Source: Closterium sp. Naga37s-1
Lineage: Eukaryota; Streptophyta; Zygnematophyceae; Desmidiales; Closteriaceae
Length of the DNA: 64,000 nucleotides
Assembly: GCA_947471745.1 (NCBI GenBank)
Contig: CANJKZ010000116.1
Coordinates: 558,001 to 622,000, forward strand
Reading direction: 5' to 3'
In this document: piece after piece, positions 22,078-31,893 of the stretch
Layout of the letters: each line of letters opens with the position of its first letter
Position numbering within the stretch: position 1 is the stretch's first letter
The notes under the pieces: generated by a model
The model's database searches: none
What the model was told of the DNA's origin: nothing
The model's input: only the letters and a program-made list of their open reading frames with translations
Program-made: the position numbers and the translations under genes

Positions 22078-22455
22078 TGTCAGAATCCCAACCACTAGAC
22101 CATTGGGATGAAAGGGCTTGTTTCAGTGGCGGGTCAGTGCGCCCATAACCCCCCAGGCAAACGCGCCTGTAACCCCCCCTAGGATCGATCGGGGATCTCA
22201 CAGTGTAGCTCTACTGACACCCCCCCACACTGGGAGGCCCAGGACTGAGCACAGTGGCAACGGCCAACATGTGCATACACCGGGATTCGAGCCCGAGACC
22301 GCTCTGATACCATGTCAGAATCCCAACCACTAGACCATTGGGATAAAAGGGCTTGTTAAGTAGCGGGTCAGAGTGCGCCCATAACCCCCCAGGCGAACAC
22401 GCCTGTAACCCCACCTAGGATCGATCGGGGATCTCACAGTGTAGCTCTACTGACA
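22078..22455 (-). mobile_element. TRIM-2: complete 378-bp miniature LTR element (type B), reverse strand
   Basis: LTRs of 143 bp (22,313-22,455) and 142 bp (22,078-22,219) flank a 93-bp interior. On the reverse strand the first LTR ends TTGGGATTCTGACA and is followed by TGGTATCAGAGC (22,312-22,301), then a B-box-like GGCTCGAATCC. A G-run lies before the second LTR. A perfect 5-bp duplication CGGAT stands at 22,073-22,077 and 22,456-22,460. It has no coding region and looks whole. The interior (GTTGGCCGTTGCCACTGTGC) is a different subtype from TRIM-1. Confidence 0.92.
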
Positions 22456-23427
22456 CGGATTTGACTTGGCATGACATGGATTTGTCTTGGCATGGCACGG
22501 ACATGACCTGACCTTGAAACCTGAATGCTGACCAGATACCTAAATGCTAACCTGATACACGACTACTGAATGGATACCTGAATACTGACTGAATACCTGA
22601 ATGCTCTTCCGAAAACCTGAACACTGACCCGATGCCTGAATACTGACCTGCTACCTGAAAACAGAGCTGGGGAAATATGAATGAATGATACAAGGATCAC
22701 TCCCAGCTCAAAACGCACCCGCCTTCTCCCGTTTCTGTTCCCCATCTTCATGTTTCAACCTCACGTCAGAAGTAGCCACATGACTCACCTAACCAGATTG
22801 ATATTGCAAGGTGACTTTTGGTCTTCTCAAATTGCACCGAAGCTCACCTCTTTGCGGGAGAGTAGAAAGCACTGAAAAGTGGCTAAGTGTCAGACACAGT
22901 CAGAAGACGGATCCGATTAAAGGTTGCCCACCCCACCCTCCCATGCTTTGCCTCTCTGGCAGAGGGGAAGCGGGAGGGAGAGGATGGCGGGGAGGGAGGG
23001 AGGCATGGGGAGGGTGAAGGAAGGCGGAGAGGGGGGGGGAAGGGGCAGGGAGAGGGTGAGTGGTGAGGTAAGGGGTCTGGGCATGAAGAGATTCATGCAA
23101 AGCAGCACATTCATGCAAAGCAGCACAATCATGCATACAAGTGCCTCTTGCAGCATGAACAGCCGTGCATACAAACAATGTGAGACATACTCATGTCGTA
23201 CGCCCCTCAGCTGCCGCAAAAGACAAGATCAATCAACAGCCCATACAGCAAATAAAGCTACTTGGTTATTGCAACTGGTGTCTCAACATTGTGATAAATG
23301 AACAATAATGATCATAATAGCGTCTAATTTACACGGGCCTACAAGTAACAGGCTTAGCCCTATCAGTGAACTATATTATACAAGGTCCAACTTTTCCTAT
23401 ACACGAGCTAGTGGCAAGTCATATTTG
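22456..23427. other. Spacer downstream of TRIM-2
   Basis: It begins with the rest of the GGCATGGCACGG array (to about 22,510), then degenerate CCTGAATGCTGACC/ACCTGAATACTGACC repeats (22,510-22,670), then a purine-rich GGGAGGGAGG tract (22,970-23,070) and short CATGCAAAGCAGCA repeats near 23,095-23,135. No gene is seen before the 3' end of the reverse-strand gene at 23,428. Confidence 0.6.
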
Positions 23428-24755
23428 TCACCTCCACCTGGGTTGCTGACGCTGTTGTTTCTGCAAGGTTGCTGTTGCAGTCTGGCCTCGCAGCTCACTG
23501 TTGCTCCCTGCTGCTGCCTGCACTCCCTTCTTCCCTTCCCCCTTCACACCTGAAATTGAACCTTTTCTCAATCTGCTCGTGGCAGCAGCACCCCCACCAG
23601 GGGCAGCCGGAGCAGCGTGTCTTGCCTTTGATTCTGATGTCTTGTTTGCTGAATTTTTAACTGTCACTTCAGAAACCTTACCCTTGCATCCGACACTTCT
23701 CTCTGCAGCACCAACCTTGCTTTCCTCTCCCTTCCCAACCCCTCTCACTGCTGCACCACAGGCTGCTGCCTTCACAAGTGGCTTCATTGCTTGTTGTGTG
23801 GCTGATTTCGCTGCTGCTTTCACCGCTGGTCGACCTGCTGGCGAAGCTGCTGCGCGTGCTGATGGCTTGCTCGTAGCAAGCTTTACCACATCCTTTACTT
23901 TAGCTGCTAAAGGGGCTGCTGCCTTTGCCACAGACCGTTCTGCTGCCTTCCCCACAGACCGTTCTGCTGCCTTCGCCAGTGACCTTGATGGCTTCACTAT
24001 TGATCGTGCTGATGGCTTGCAAGCCGTTTTTAGAGGCGAAGCAACAGCAGGGACAGCAGCAGAAGCAGCAGCAATGACGCCAATGGCGTCAGCAACAGCA
24101 TCCGCAGCAGCAGCGGTCGCAGCAGGGACAGCAGCAGCAACAGCAGCACCAAGAGCGTCAGCAGCAGCACTGGCGGCAGCAGCCACCACACCCACAGCAG
24201 AGGCAACAGCCGTGACGAAAGCAGGCCTCAGCGGCGAGAAGCCCAGCCGCGCTCCAGAGCGATGCTCCCGGCGCTTCTTGCTCGCCTCAGCAAAGCGGCC
24301 CTGTTTGAAGGCCACATCCGCAGCGCTCATGGGCTTGCATGACGCCAACGACAGCATCGTTTTGCCTGCACTCTGAGCTGCGAGATTCCTGATCGTGTGA
24401 TCATTCAAATATGCTTCGTCCTCCTCTGTCCATTCCGTGATGAACTCTTCAGGGTTCACTGAACCTTGCTGAGCCACCCATCACCAATACTCCAGCCAAC
24501 GTATGATTTCACTAAGCCGCTTCTCAGGTATTGCTCATCCTCCGCTGTCCACTCTGTGATAAAATCAGCAGGGTTCACTGCCTTTCCCGCCCGGAGAATC
24601 AGCTCGTCGCTCACACTTAGAGTGGCATAACGATTTGCGATAGGGGCTCTTAAATCGGCCTCGTCCTGAGCAGTCCACACCGTAATGAACTCGGCGGAGC
24701 TTACTGTGAGTTTAGACAGGAGCAGGATGTTGGAGATTGAGTGTGTTGCAAGCAA
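23428..24755 (-). CDS. WTAxDE-repeat protein with basic Ala/Lys tail, unrecognised
   Basis: I do not recognise this family. From ATG 24,753-24,755 (MLATHSISNILLL) the protein carries three spaced copies of a motif of the form VN/SxxFITxWTxxDExxL (FITVWTAQDEADLRAP, FITEWTAEDEQYLRSG, FITEWTEEDEAYLNDH). A long low-complexity tail follows, rich in Ala, Lys, Ser and Pro (AKAAERSVGKAAERSVAKAA), resembling linker-histone or nucleolar tails, and ends QQQRQQPRWR at 23,428. A reading-frame change between the second and third repeat (24,455-24,500) could be an intron of about 35 bp (GTTGGC...CTCAG, in frame) or a frameshift. The tail suggests a nuclear, nucleic-acid-binding protein, but that is inference. 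A relative of the repeat lies upstream at 25,224-25,481. Confidence 0.5.
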
Positions 24756-24915
24756 GTGGTGGTGGGGTGGTTGTATGCCCCCAACCCACCGAATGTGTTG
24801 CTTCTACTTGACTTCACTGCAGGTTTCGTGAAGTTGCAGATTGACTTCGAGAGACTTGCACTTCGGTGCCACATGGCAGCACAAGAAGAATCGAGACTCA
24901 GGAAGAATTCGATTC

Positions 24916-24942
24916 GGTGAAATTCGAGAGTCGAATTTCACC
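24916..24942. repeat. 12-bp inverted repeat
   Basis: GGTGAAATTCGA and its exact reverse complement TCGAATTTCACC are separated by 3 bp, in a stretch with many TTCGAG motifs (24,890-24,990). Function unknown. Confidence 0.7.
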
Positions 24943-25223
24943 CCTTCGAAATGTTACTCGAACATTCGAGTGTACCGCGGTTCGAGGTTACTTGTGCGAC
25001 TCGATGTTTGTTGCATGCTTTAAATCTGTTTGCTTTGTATTGCATGCTTCATACTGAAAATCAGAGTTTCCTATACACGGTTCAACTCGACACAAAATCC
25101 AGAGAGCTCCTATCCTACGTTCTAAGAGCACTAGCAAGCACATAAACGCATAGAACTCTCTCGTTACTTAGGCGAATCGCGTGTTTGACGGCTCGTTCGA
25201 AAGCCAGCAGTGTGCTCTATCGT

Positions 25224-25481
25224 TTAGTGCAACTCCCAGTTCCTGCAAAGTAGAGGAGAGTACTCTACAACACAGGAGCTGGTGCTGAGTTCAGCCGGTG
25301 CTGCTCTCAGCTGAGATTCATCAGCCGCCGTCCATTCGTAGAGGCAATCGAAGGAAAGCGGGTTGAGTGCAGGGCAGTCCAACCAGGTCGGTACCTCCCA
25401 CAGGTACCTCGCTGCGTTTCCGAAGCACGTGGCAGCAGCAAGAGCAACAGCAACAACAATTTCAGGGTTTACTGACTCCAT
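25224..25481 (-). CDS. Small ORF with one WTAADE motif
   Basis: An 85-codon reverse-strand frame beginning MESVNPEIVVAVALAAATC and containing CLYEWTAADESQLRAAP, which matches the repeat of the neighbouring gene at 23,428-24,755. VNPE near the start resembles the sequence that opens each repeat there. It may be a separate small gene, a 5' exon of that gene, or a decayed copy; no convincing splice donor links them. Confidence 0.35.
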   Translation of the reverse strand: MESVNPEIVVAVALAAATCFGNAARYLWEVPTWLDCPALNPLSFDCLYEWTAADESQLRAAPAELSTSSCVVEYSPLLCRNWELH

Positions 25482-25960
25482 TCAAGCAACGGGAGCACAT
25501 GGCGAAGTCTATGTGAGTGACTGAAAGAGCGTGTGAAGCAAACAAGTAGTGATTGAATAGAAATGGTCGTCAAGTGACCATTTCTACTAACACCAAGCCG
25601 TTGGTTCCCCCGTTAACGAAGGAGCCGTCGTTCAAGGGTTGGTTCGGCACCTTGGGGTAAAGCTTCGGCACCAGACTCGTTTTCTTCGCAATGATGCAAA
25701 CGCGAGGCGGCCAGTGGGTGTTCCACATTGCCGCTCGCCTGACTGTTCCCGGTGCTTCCGAAAACGAATCTGCGGAAGCTTTGCCCTCGGTTTGATCATT
25801 TTGCTGCACGTTCACGAGGAGGACAAAACAACGACCCGGATTAACTCAAAGGTTCATACGCGCTCAAGCAGTAAAACACGGGCGAATGCGGGATCGCTTA
25901 TGCGTGCTCGCGGAAGCGTTCTGCCCGCGGGGAGCAGAAAAAGTAAAATCCAATCGGAAG
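25482..25960. other. Spacer
   Basis: No gene or clear repeat is seen. Open frames in it are short and overlap on both strands. Confidence 0.4.
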
Positions 25961-26021
25961 GCATGCAATTCGGGAGGCATCAACCCTAAAATTTTAGGGT
26001 TGAGGCTCCCGAATGGCATGC
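25961..26021. repeat. Long imperfect palindrome with head-to-head telomere-like core
   Basis: The arms GCATGC-aATTCGGGAG-TCAACCCTAAAAT and their complement meet at a perfect 22-bp centre, CAACCCTAAAATTTTAGGGTTG. The core is CCCTAAA facing TTTAGGG, the plant-type telomere heptamer in head-to-head orientation. It may be a foldback/MITE remnant or a fusion scar; neither can be decided here. Confidence 0.8.
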
Positions 26022-26117
26022 AGGTCGCGATGGGAATTTTTTTTTTTGCCTCGGGCAGCTCGCTTCCGCCCATGGGCGCGCCCGGTGGGTTCGAAACCCA
26101 CCGGGCCAGGCACTCAG

Positions 26118-26259
26118 TGTCAGAATGTTGTATTTGTCTAGCCTGCAGTGGGGTACTCTATAGCGAGTACAGCCCAATCTAGGGTTTCCTATATGTACTC
26201 AACTGCTTGCTAGTGCAACCCCTCTTTCTTGTTCTAAACTTCTGCTTGCTATTCTGACA
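26118..26259 (+). repeat. Solo LTR of a copia-B-like element
   Basis: 142 bp from TGTCAGAATGTTG to GCTATTCTGACA, sharing blocks with the copia B LTR (CAGTGGGGTA, CAACTGCTTGC). Flanks CTCAG (26,113-26,117) and CCCAG (26,260-26,264) agree at four of five bases, as in an aged target duplication. No primer-binding site or internal part follows. Confidence 0.75.
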
Positions 26260-27153
26260 CCCAGTGGATTCGAACCCACCAGGGCTCGGATGGACTCAAA
26301 TCGGACGATTTAAAAGAGGTCGTGATTCTCGGAGTCCTACCTATGGTTTAGGTTTGGTATGTTCATACGGCGCGGCTCGGGAAAAACCCCGCCCACGCCT
26401 GGGGATGTACGGGGCGCAGAGGAATCAGGGGACGCGTGAGGCAAAGTGCGGCCCTCCAGGATCCCACCGGTTTTGGACCTTGCGCGGCCCTGCGTGGCAG
26501 AGTAAAACCCACCAGATTCCTACTGAAAACTCTACGACCCCCCAAAAACCGAAAGAACCCATGTGGTTCTTACGCGCCAATGCATGCATTGACGAACGCG
26601 ATTGGTTGTCAACATTGACAGGTGGAAAAATGCGCGCCTGCAACTGCGCGTTCGCAAAACGAAAAGAGCGGGAGCATTGGTTGCGAGTTCACGAAAATTG
26701 TGTCGAACTAAATTTGCACAAAGATAGGGTTGGTAAGCGCGGTGCGAGAAGTGGTTCGGAAACACTTGGCGCGATTAGACAGGCTCCATGCTGGCTGACA
26801 CGTGCAGCATTTTGAACGACCCTCACAGGTGTTGCTGTTCGCACGAGACGGGAACGCGGAGACGTGTGTTGCACGCCTAAGCCGATCCCGGTCATTACTC
26901 ACAGCCTGCCCACATTTACGCTTTTCGCTCGCTAGTTGCACATCAAGCTCCTCCCTCTCTTGTCCCATTGAATTCAGTGGACTTAGCGAAACGCTAGTGT
27001 CGAGGGTCGCGGTTACAATGTGGGCCACGCTTGATGCACCGTGAACGCCCTGGTCGCGTCGTTCCTCAAGAACCGATATTCAATGCGAGAGGGGTAAATT
27101 TCACTGTTTGAGGTACACGTCCCGCTGTCGGAATCGCGTAGAGACATCGCACC
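26260..27153. other. Spacer before the recombinase gene
   Basis: No gene is supported. A GGTGGGTTCGAAACCCACC hairpin (26,085-26,103) and TGGATTCGAACCCACCAGGG (26,265-26,284) lie either side of the solo LTR and look like tRNA T-arm-type sequence, but no tRNA can be folded around them. Confidence 0.4.
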
Positions 27154-30100
27154 ATGTTGACGCACGCGTTACGTAGGAGAAGGGGCAACCTCGTACGATG
27201 CATGCATACAGTGAATCGTGTCGCGGCACCAATACTCCACGACTCCCTTAATGCCACTGGCAACACACCCATGCCCCAAATCCACACTGCGGAACCAGCT
27301 TGCGCTCCTGTGCAAAACATGTTCGCGCCCAATCCCACATGGAGCACCCCATACGTGCAGCCTGTAATTTTTGGGGCCCAAATGTTCGCGTTCAACCCAC
27401 AGCAATTGATAAACGGGATTCATCTCGCACCGCGGTCACAGATTCCACTAGCGTCAGCTTCGATCGCGTTTCAGACCCAACAGGATGATCAGGACATGCA
27501 TGGAGTATTCACGCCTCATCCCGGAACACAGAATGGCGGACAACACATCGAGTCCACGACCGGTCACACAAGCCAGCTCTTTAGGATGCCTGTTCGTGGC
27601 TACGTCGGGCTGCAATACGCGAATTTCGGGTTTAGGTACGGGTACATCGGCGTTCGACCAGACCCCATGGTGCACGCACGCGCAACTGTCGCGACCCCTC
27701 CTGTCGCTCCTGCAACCCCCTTTCCTAACGCGACTCCTCCGGAAATCCCACCAATGGTCCAAGCCCCGCCAGTCCCTATAGATCCATTAGTGGTTGGTGT
27801 AGACACACAAGCGCGACAACATGGCCCATCATCGAACGTGGTTACAGAGGGTCTAGGACGAGCGGAGACTGGTGGAGCGGGGTTGAATGCAAGTGCGCGT
27901 GCACATTCGCCTCCAATATGGAACGTGAACTCGTTGTTGCCAGGGAACCTGGACGTCCACATCCGCACCAAATGTTGCGAACGCGGGGGGTAGAGGTAGA
28001 CAACCCCATGCGCACACGGGGAACGTGGGAAGAGGGACTGGTGCGAGAGGGAATGCGGGGAGAGGGGCTGGTGCGAGAGGGAACGTGGGGAGAGGGACCG
28101 GTGCGAGAGGAAATGGTGGGAGTGGGAACGCGGGGGGAGGGACCGGTGCGAGAGGAAACGGTGGGAGAGGGAATGCGGGGAGAGGGACCGGTGCGAGAGG
28201 AAACGGTGAGAGAGGGAACGTGGTTAGTGCAAACAGGGGGAGAGCGCCTGGGGGAACAGGCGACGGAGGGAGAAGGTACGAAAGTAACGCGAACGGAGGT
28301 ACCGGGAACCAGCCAGTTAATAGGCCTCTTATAAGGAGACGGAGAGTGGATCTAGTGTCGGACACCGCCCGCAACGGGACCAGGGAGGGGGGGCGAGGGG
28401 CCGAGCGATGAGGATGATGACGACGACGATGATGATGACGATGATAGTGGCGACAAGTGGAATGACGATGACGAAAACTACTTAGATAACTCGTTGTCCG
28501 CGCTCGATGAGGAAGAAGCGGACGACAACGAACGGGTGCAAGGAACACGAACTAACAACAAGGTTCTGGTCGCGGATTGGAACAGGCTTGGTGTGGACGA
28601 TACCCCTGCCACGAAAAGAGACATGTGCATGGGAATTCTCTACAGTCACTCTGACGCCACCCTGAAAAAATACCGCGGTTGGGCCAACGAGTACAAGCGG
28701 TTCATGGCGCACGAGTTGCCGAAACTTAAGGAGGGGAGGTTCAGGGAGGAGGCCGCGTTGAAAAACAAGAACCCGACGAGATTGGGGCCGCGCTTGGACA
28801 GAACATGGGTGGTAGCTGGAAGAGCGCAAAGGGCGACGAGCAGTGGTTCCACGGCCCCGAGACTAATCCGTGGCGCTTACGCAAATGCGTGACCTTCCTC
28901 GCGGACGAGACAGTTGCGCAGGCGGACAGGATGGCGACACTCAAGCGGCCCGACAATACATTGAAGAAGAGACGCCAGTGCACCCCTGCAATGCTGATGG
29001 GTCGTCTCAAGGCACTGAACCTGCTCATCAAGCTCGATGGGGCCATCTTCCGGAAACCCGTTCTGAACCTGCTGCGCGACTTTGCGGAGTGTCGCATCTG
29101 GGTCCGCGTTCAAGTTCGCGACCAGTACAAGCGTTTTATCGCGTGAGCATGTGCAATCTGGTAACGCGTGCGTGACCCTCACAACCGCGTCAACTAACAA
29201 GGGTACTATCATGATACTGGTTGTGCAGGGAACACATGGATCGCCATCGGGGCACGGCCGCGGACACGTACACCCCGGACCAGTTCAAGAAGATGATGCG
29301 GAAGACCAGCATGGACGCCATCTTGAGCAGTTTCACACTTGCCAAGAACGCCTACACGCAGGCACTGCATCGCGACCACTGCATCCGGACGATGACCGTG
29401 CTCGGTCATCACACTCTAGCCCGCGGGTGCATGATCATAAACTTTAAGCTGCCGGACATGATGATGTGGAAGCTCGGCGCTAAATCGGAGACTGATCCAG
29501 TGAGGGACGCGTTCATGTTTGTTTGCGAGTGCAGAACGGGCAAGACAAACAAGGACTTCTCGCTCAACTACATCTCGGCTGTGAGGCACATCGACTGGAC
29601 GCTGTGCGCGGTCGGTGCTATGCTGTTGTGGATGCACTGGGTGTACGACTTGGTTCCCGTCCTCTACGACGACATAGCCCCCCCTCTCAACTTCTCGGAA
29701 CCCTCGACGTGGTACGACCAGTACCTCTTCTTCCCTCTTCGCGTGGGTAACGAGAAGCAGATACCGCCCACGACTCATCACGATTGGGCGACGAAGATAC
29801 TGGACGACGCGGGAATCACGTGCTCGCGAGTGGTCCACGCGACCAGGGCTGGTGGGGCGCAGCACGCGTCCGCGGACGGAATGTCTTCGGATCAGCTGGC
29901 AAGACTGGGGGGATGGCGCTTCATAGACGTGATGACGAAACACTACCTCACCACTATTCCGAAGGAGGTCGTGCTGCTGAAGGCGGGATTCACAGGGGTA
30001 GACGGTGACTACTACTTGGGTCGCGCAAAAGTTTCGGTGAGCGAGAAGCTGATGAAGCTACTGAGGGAGCACATTTTCCCATGGGCCGTCCCTGACAAAG

Positions 30101-31450
30101 GACAGAAACAGGAACGTTTGGGCCGCGCACCATTCTGTTAAACAACCACGAGCATTCCTCCTAAACCCTCTGCCACCGCGTTGCTTGCTGCGTTGTTTTG
30201 CATGAACAGTGCATGGATTACAACCGGAAGATGGTCAGCGAGGACAAGGCGGAGAAGCAGGACACCACGGGGCTCAACATACTGCAGGAGCTGGACGGCG
30301 AGGCTAGGATGGCGGTCGTGCAAGACCTGGCCATGTATTACATTCACCAGCCGCGACACCCGTACGTGGTCGGGAACCCGCTATGCCAGAAGGAGGAATT
30401 CACGTCATGGGCTGCAGATGTCTCCTTGGCGAATCAACGGGCCATCGTACAGCGTAACACACCTACGCTGATTAGAGGCGTGGTGAGTAGTGCTTGGTCG
30501 CGTTAGTAATTAGGTTGTATGTCAATGCCCAACCATCACACGTTCGCTCGCGCTTTTTGTCCATGCAGGAGGTCGGTACCAGAATGGACGCGCAGCACCA
30601 GGTGACCACTCTCACGGAGTACCTGACCCGTTCACAAGCGGACAACACCAGGCTCGGGCTAGAGTTGGTCGCGAGTCAGAAACGGGTCACAGAGCTCGAG
30701 GGGGAGTTGGCAGATCGCAACCGAAAGCTGGCCGCGAAGGACGAGCGCGTGAACGAATTGGAGGCACAGCTGTCGCGTCTCAGCGTGAACGGCTCAGAGC
30801 CATCTCCTAATCCAACTCCGGCATGCCACCAAGCAGCCGCTCCTGCGACCGCAACCAACACAACATCCACCGCACGGATGCCAAAAAGGAAGCCCGCAGA
30901 GCAGACCAGGGAGCAGACGATTCTAAACGCGATCATGCTACCATGGATCAAAGCGACAAAACCGTCGGATGGATGGAAGCTGTACAAGTCCGTGCATCCG
31001 CTGATCTTGGAGAGCCCGGAATCTCTTATGGCGCACCGCGGAGCACCAACACAGTTGGCCGAGCTCTTTGGAAAGGATGAAGGCGGACAGAACGCGATAA
31101 ATCGTGTGAAGCGGGTAATGGAATTCATAGCGGACAGGGTGGAGCACGGATTCGGGCTTGATGTAGTACTCGAAAAGCTGGACCGCTTATCAAAGAGTGT
31201 TGGCATTGCGGGCCTCTCTGAAGGGACCGCGATAAAGAAGAAGATTGTGGATATGGGTCTAAGCAAGCTCAAGAAGGGGTCACCTGCTGAGGTGCAGTTG
31301 CGTGTGAAATGGCTTCTTGTTCGCGAACATCTCATTGACGCCTCTCTTCCCGCGTCCGAGTTCACGGTCGCTTGGCCACAGTATTGTAGACAGATGCCAA
31401 CACTTGAATATTTTTTTGCCGCTATCATGATCGCGTTAATTGATGTATAG
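27154..31450 (+). CDS. Ndc10/Crypton-type tyrosine recombinase, multi-exon
   Basis: Tyrosine recombinases of this class cut and rejoin DNA strands and mobilise Crypton transposons; fungal Ndc10 is a domesticated relative. The frame opens at ATG 27,154 with a Pro/Gln-rich region, then GARGN/GRGTG repeats (28,025-28,240), a run of about 12 Asp (28,400-28,450), a core-binding-like helix SDATLKKYRGWANEYKRFMA (near 28,650) and the catalytic domain. Box I is probably HHTLARGCMIINF (near 29,410); HATRAGGAQHA supplies H-x-x-R (near 29,840), GGWRFIDVMTKHYLTTIP the Trp and nucleophile Tyr (near 29,910), and LLKAGF...DYYLGRA matches the family's end. An intron (29,144-29,228, GTGAGC...GTGCAG) and another at 30,484-30,569 are clear. 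Coiled coil (30,575-30,790) and a C-terminal domain follow. Frame changes near 27,990-28,020 and 28,770 suggest decay. Confidence 0.7.
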
Positions 31451-31893
31451 GTTTGCCCTTATATCTAGACTGTTATATACTGATGCATGCTCGTGTTCTC
31501 ATTTTCATGGTGTGATACTGTTCGCTGAAACCATTTGTTGTAAGAGATTAGGGTGAATCGCGATAGATGTTTATCGCTTAACAATATGGACCGCCGCATG
31601 CGAATGTTTGCGGACACGTATGGCAGTGTTCGCGGAAGTAATGAATGCAATAACATATAAAGACCTTTCTCATAATCTTGAAAACCGTCCTCCGTCTTTG
31701 CCATGGAGTGATCGCGTTACTCGACTAAGGAGTATATGACTCAGGTCGGATTTGTTTCAAATGTCCACAGTATTGACTCACGCAACGCAAACAGACACGC
31801 GCACACACTGTCTCCTACACGCACAGCAGAATCCACCACGAGTAGAACTCAAGCAGGGTGGATTGGCTACACACAAGGCTACCTAAGTTGCAT
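31451..31893. other. Spacer between convergent genes
   Basis: AT-rich 3' region shared by two convergent genes; no other feature is seen. Confidence 0.5.

Noticed and set aside
23501-24376. 291-codon forward ORF
   Set aside because: Antisense to the Ala/Lys tail of the reverse-strand WTAxDE gene.
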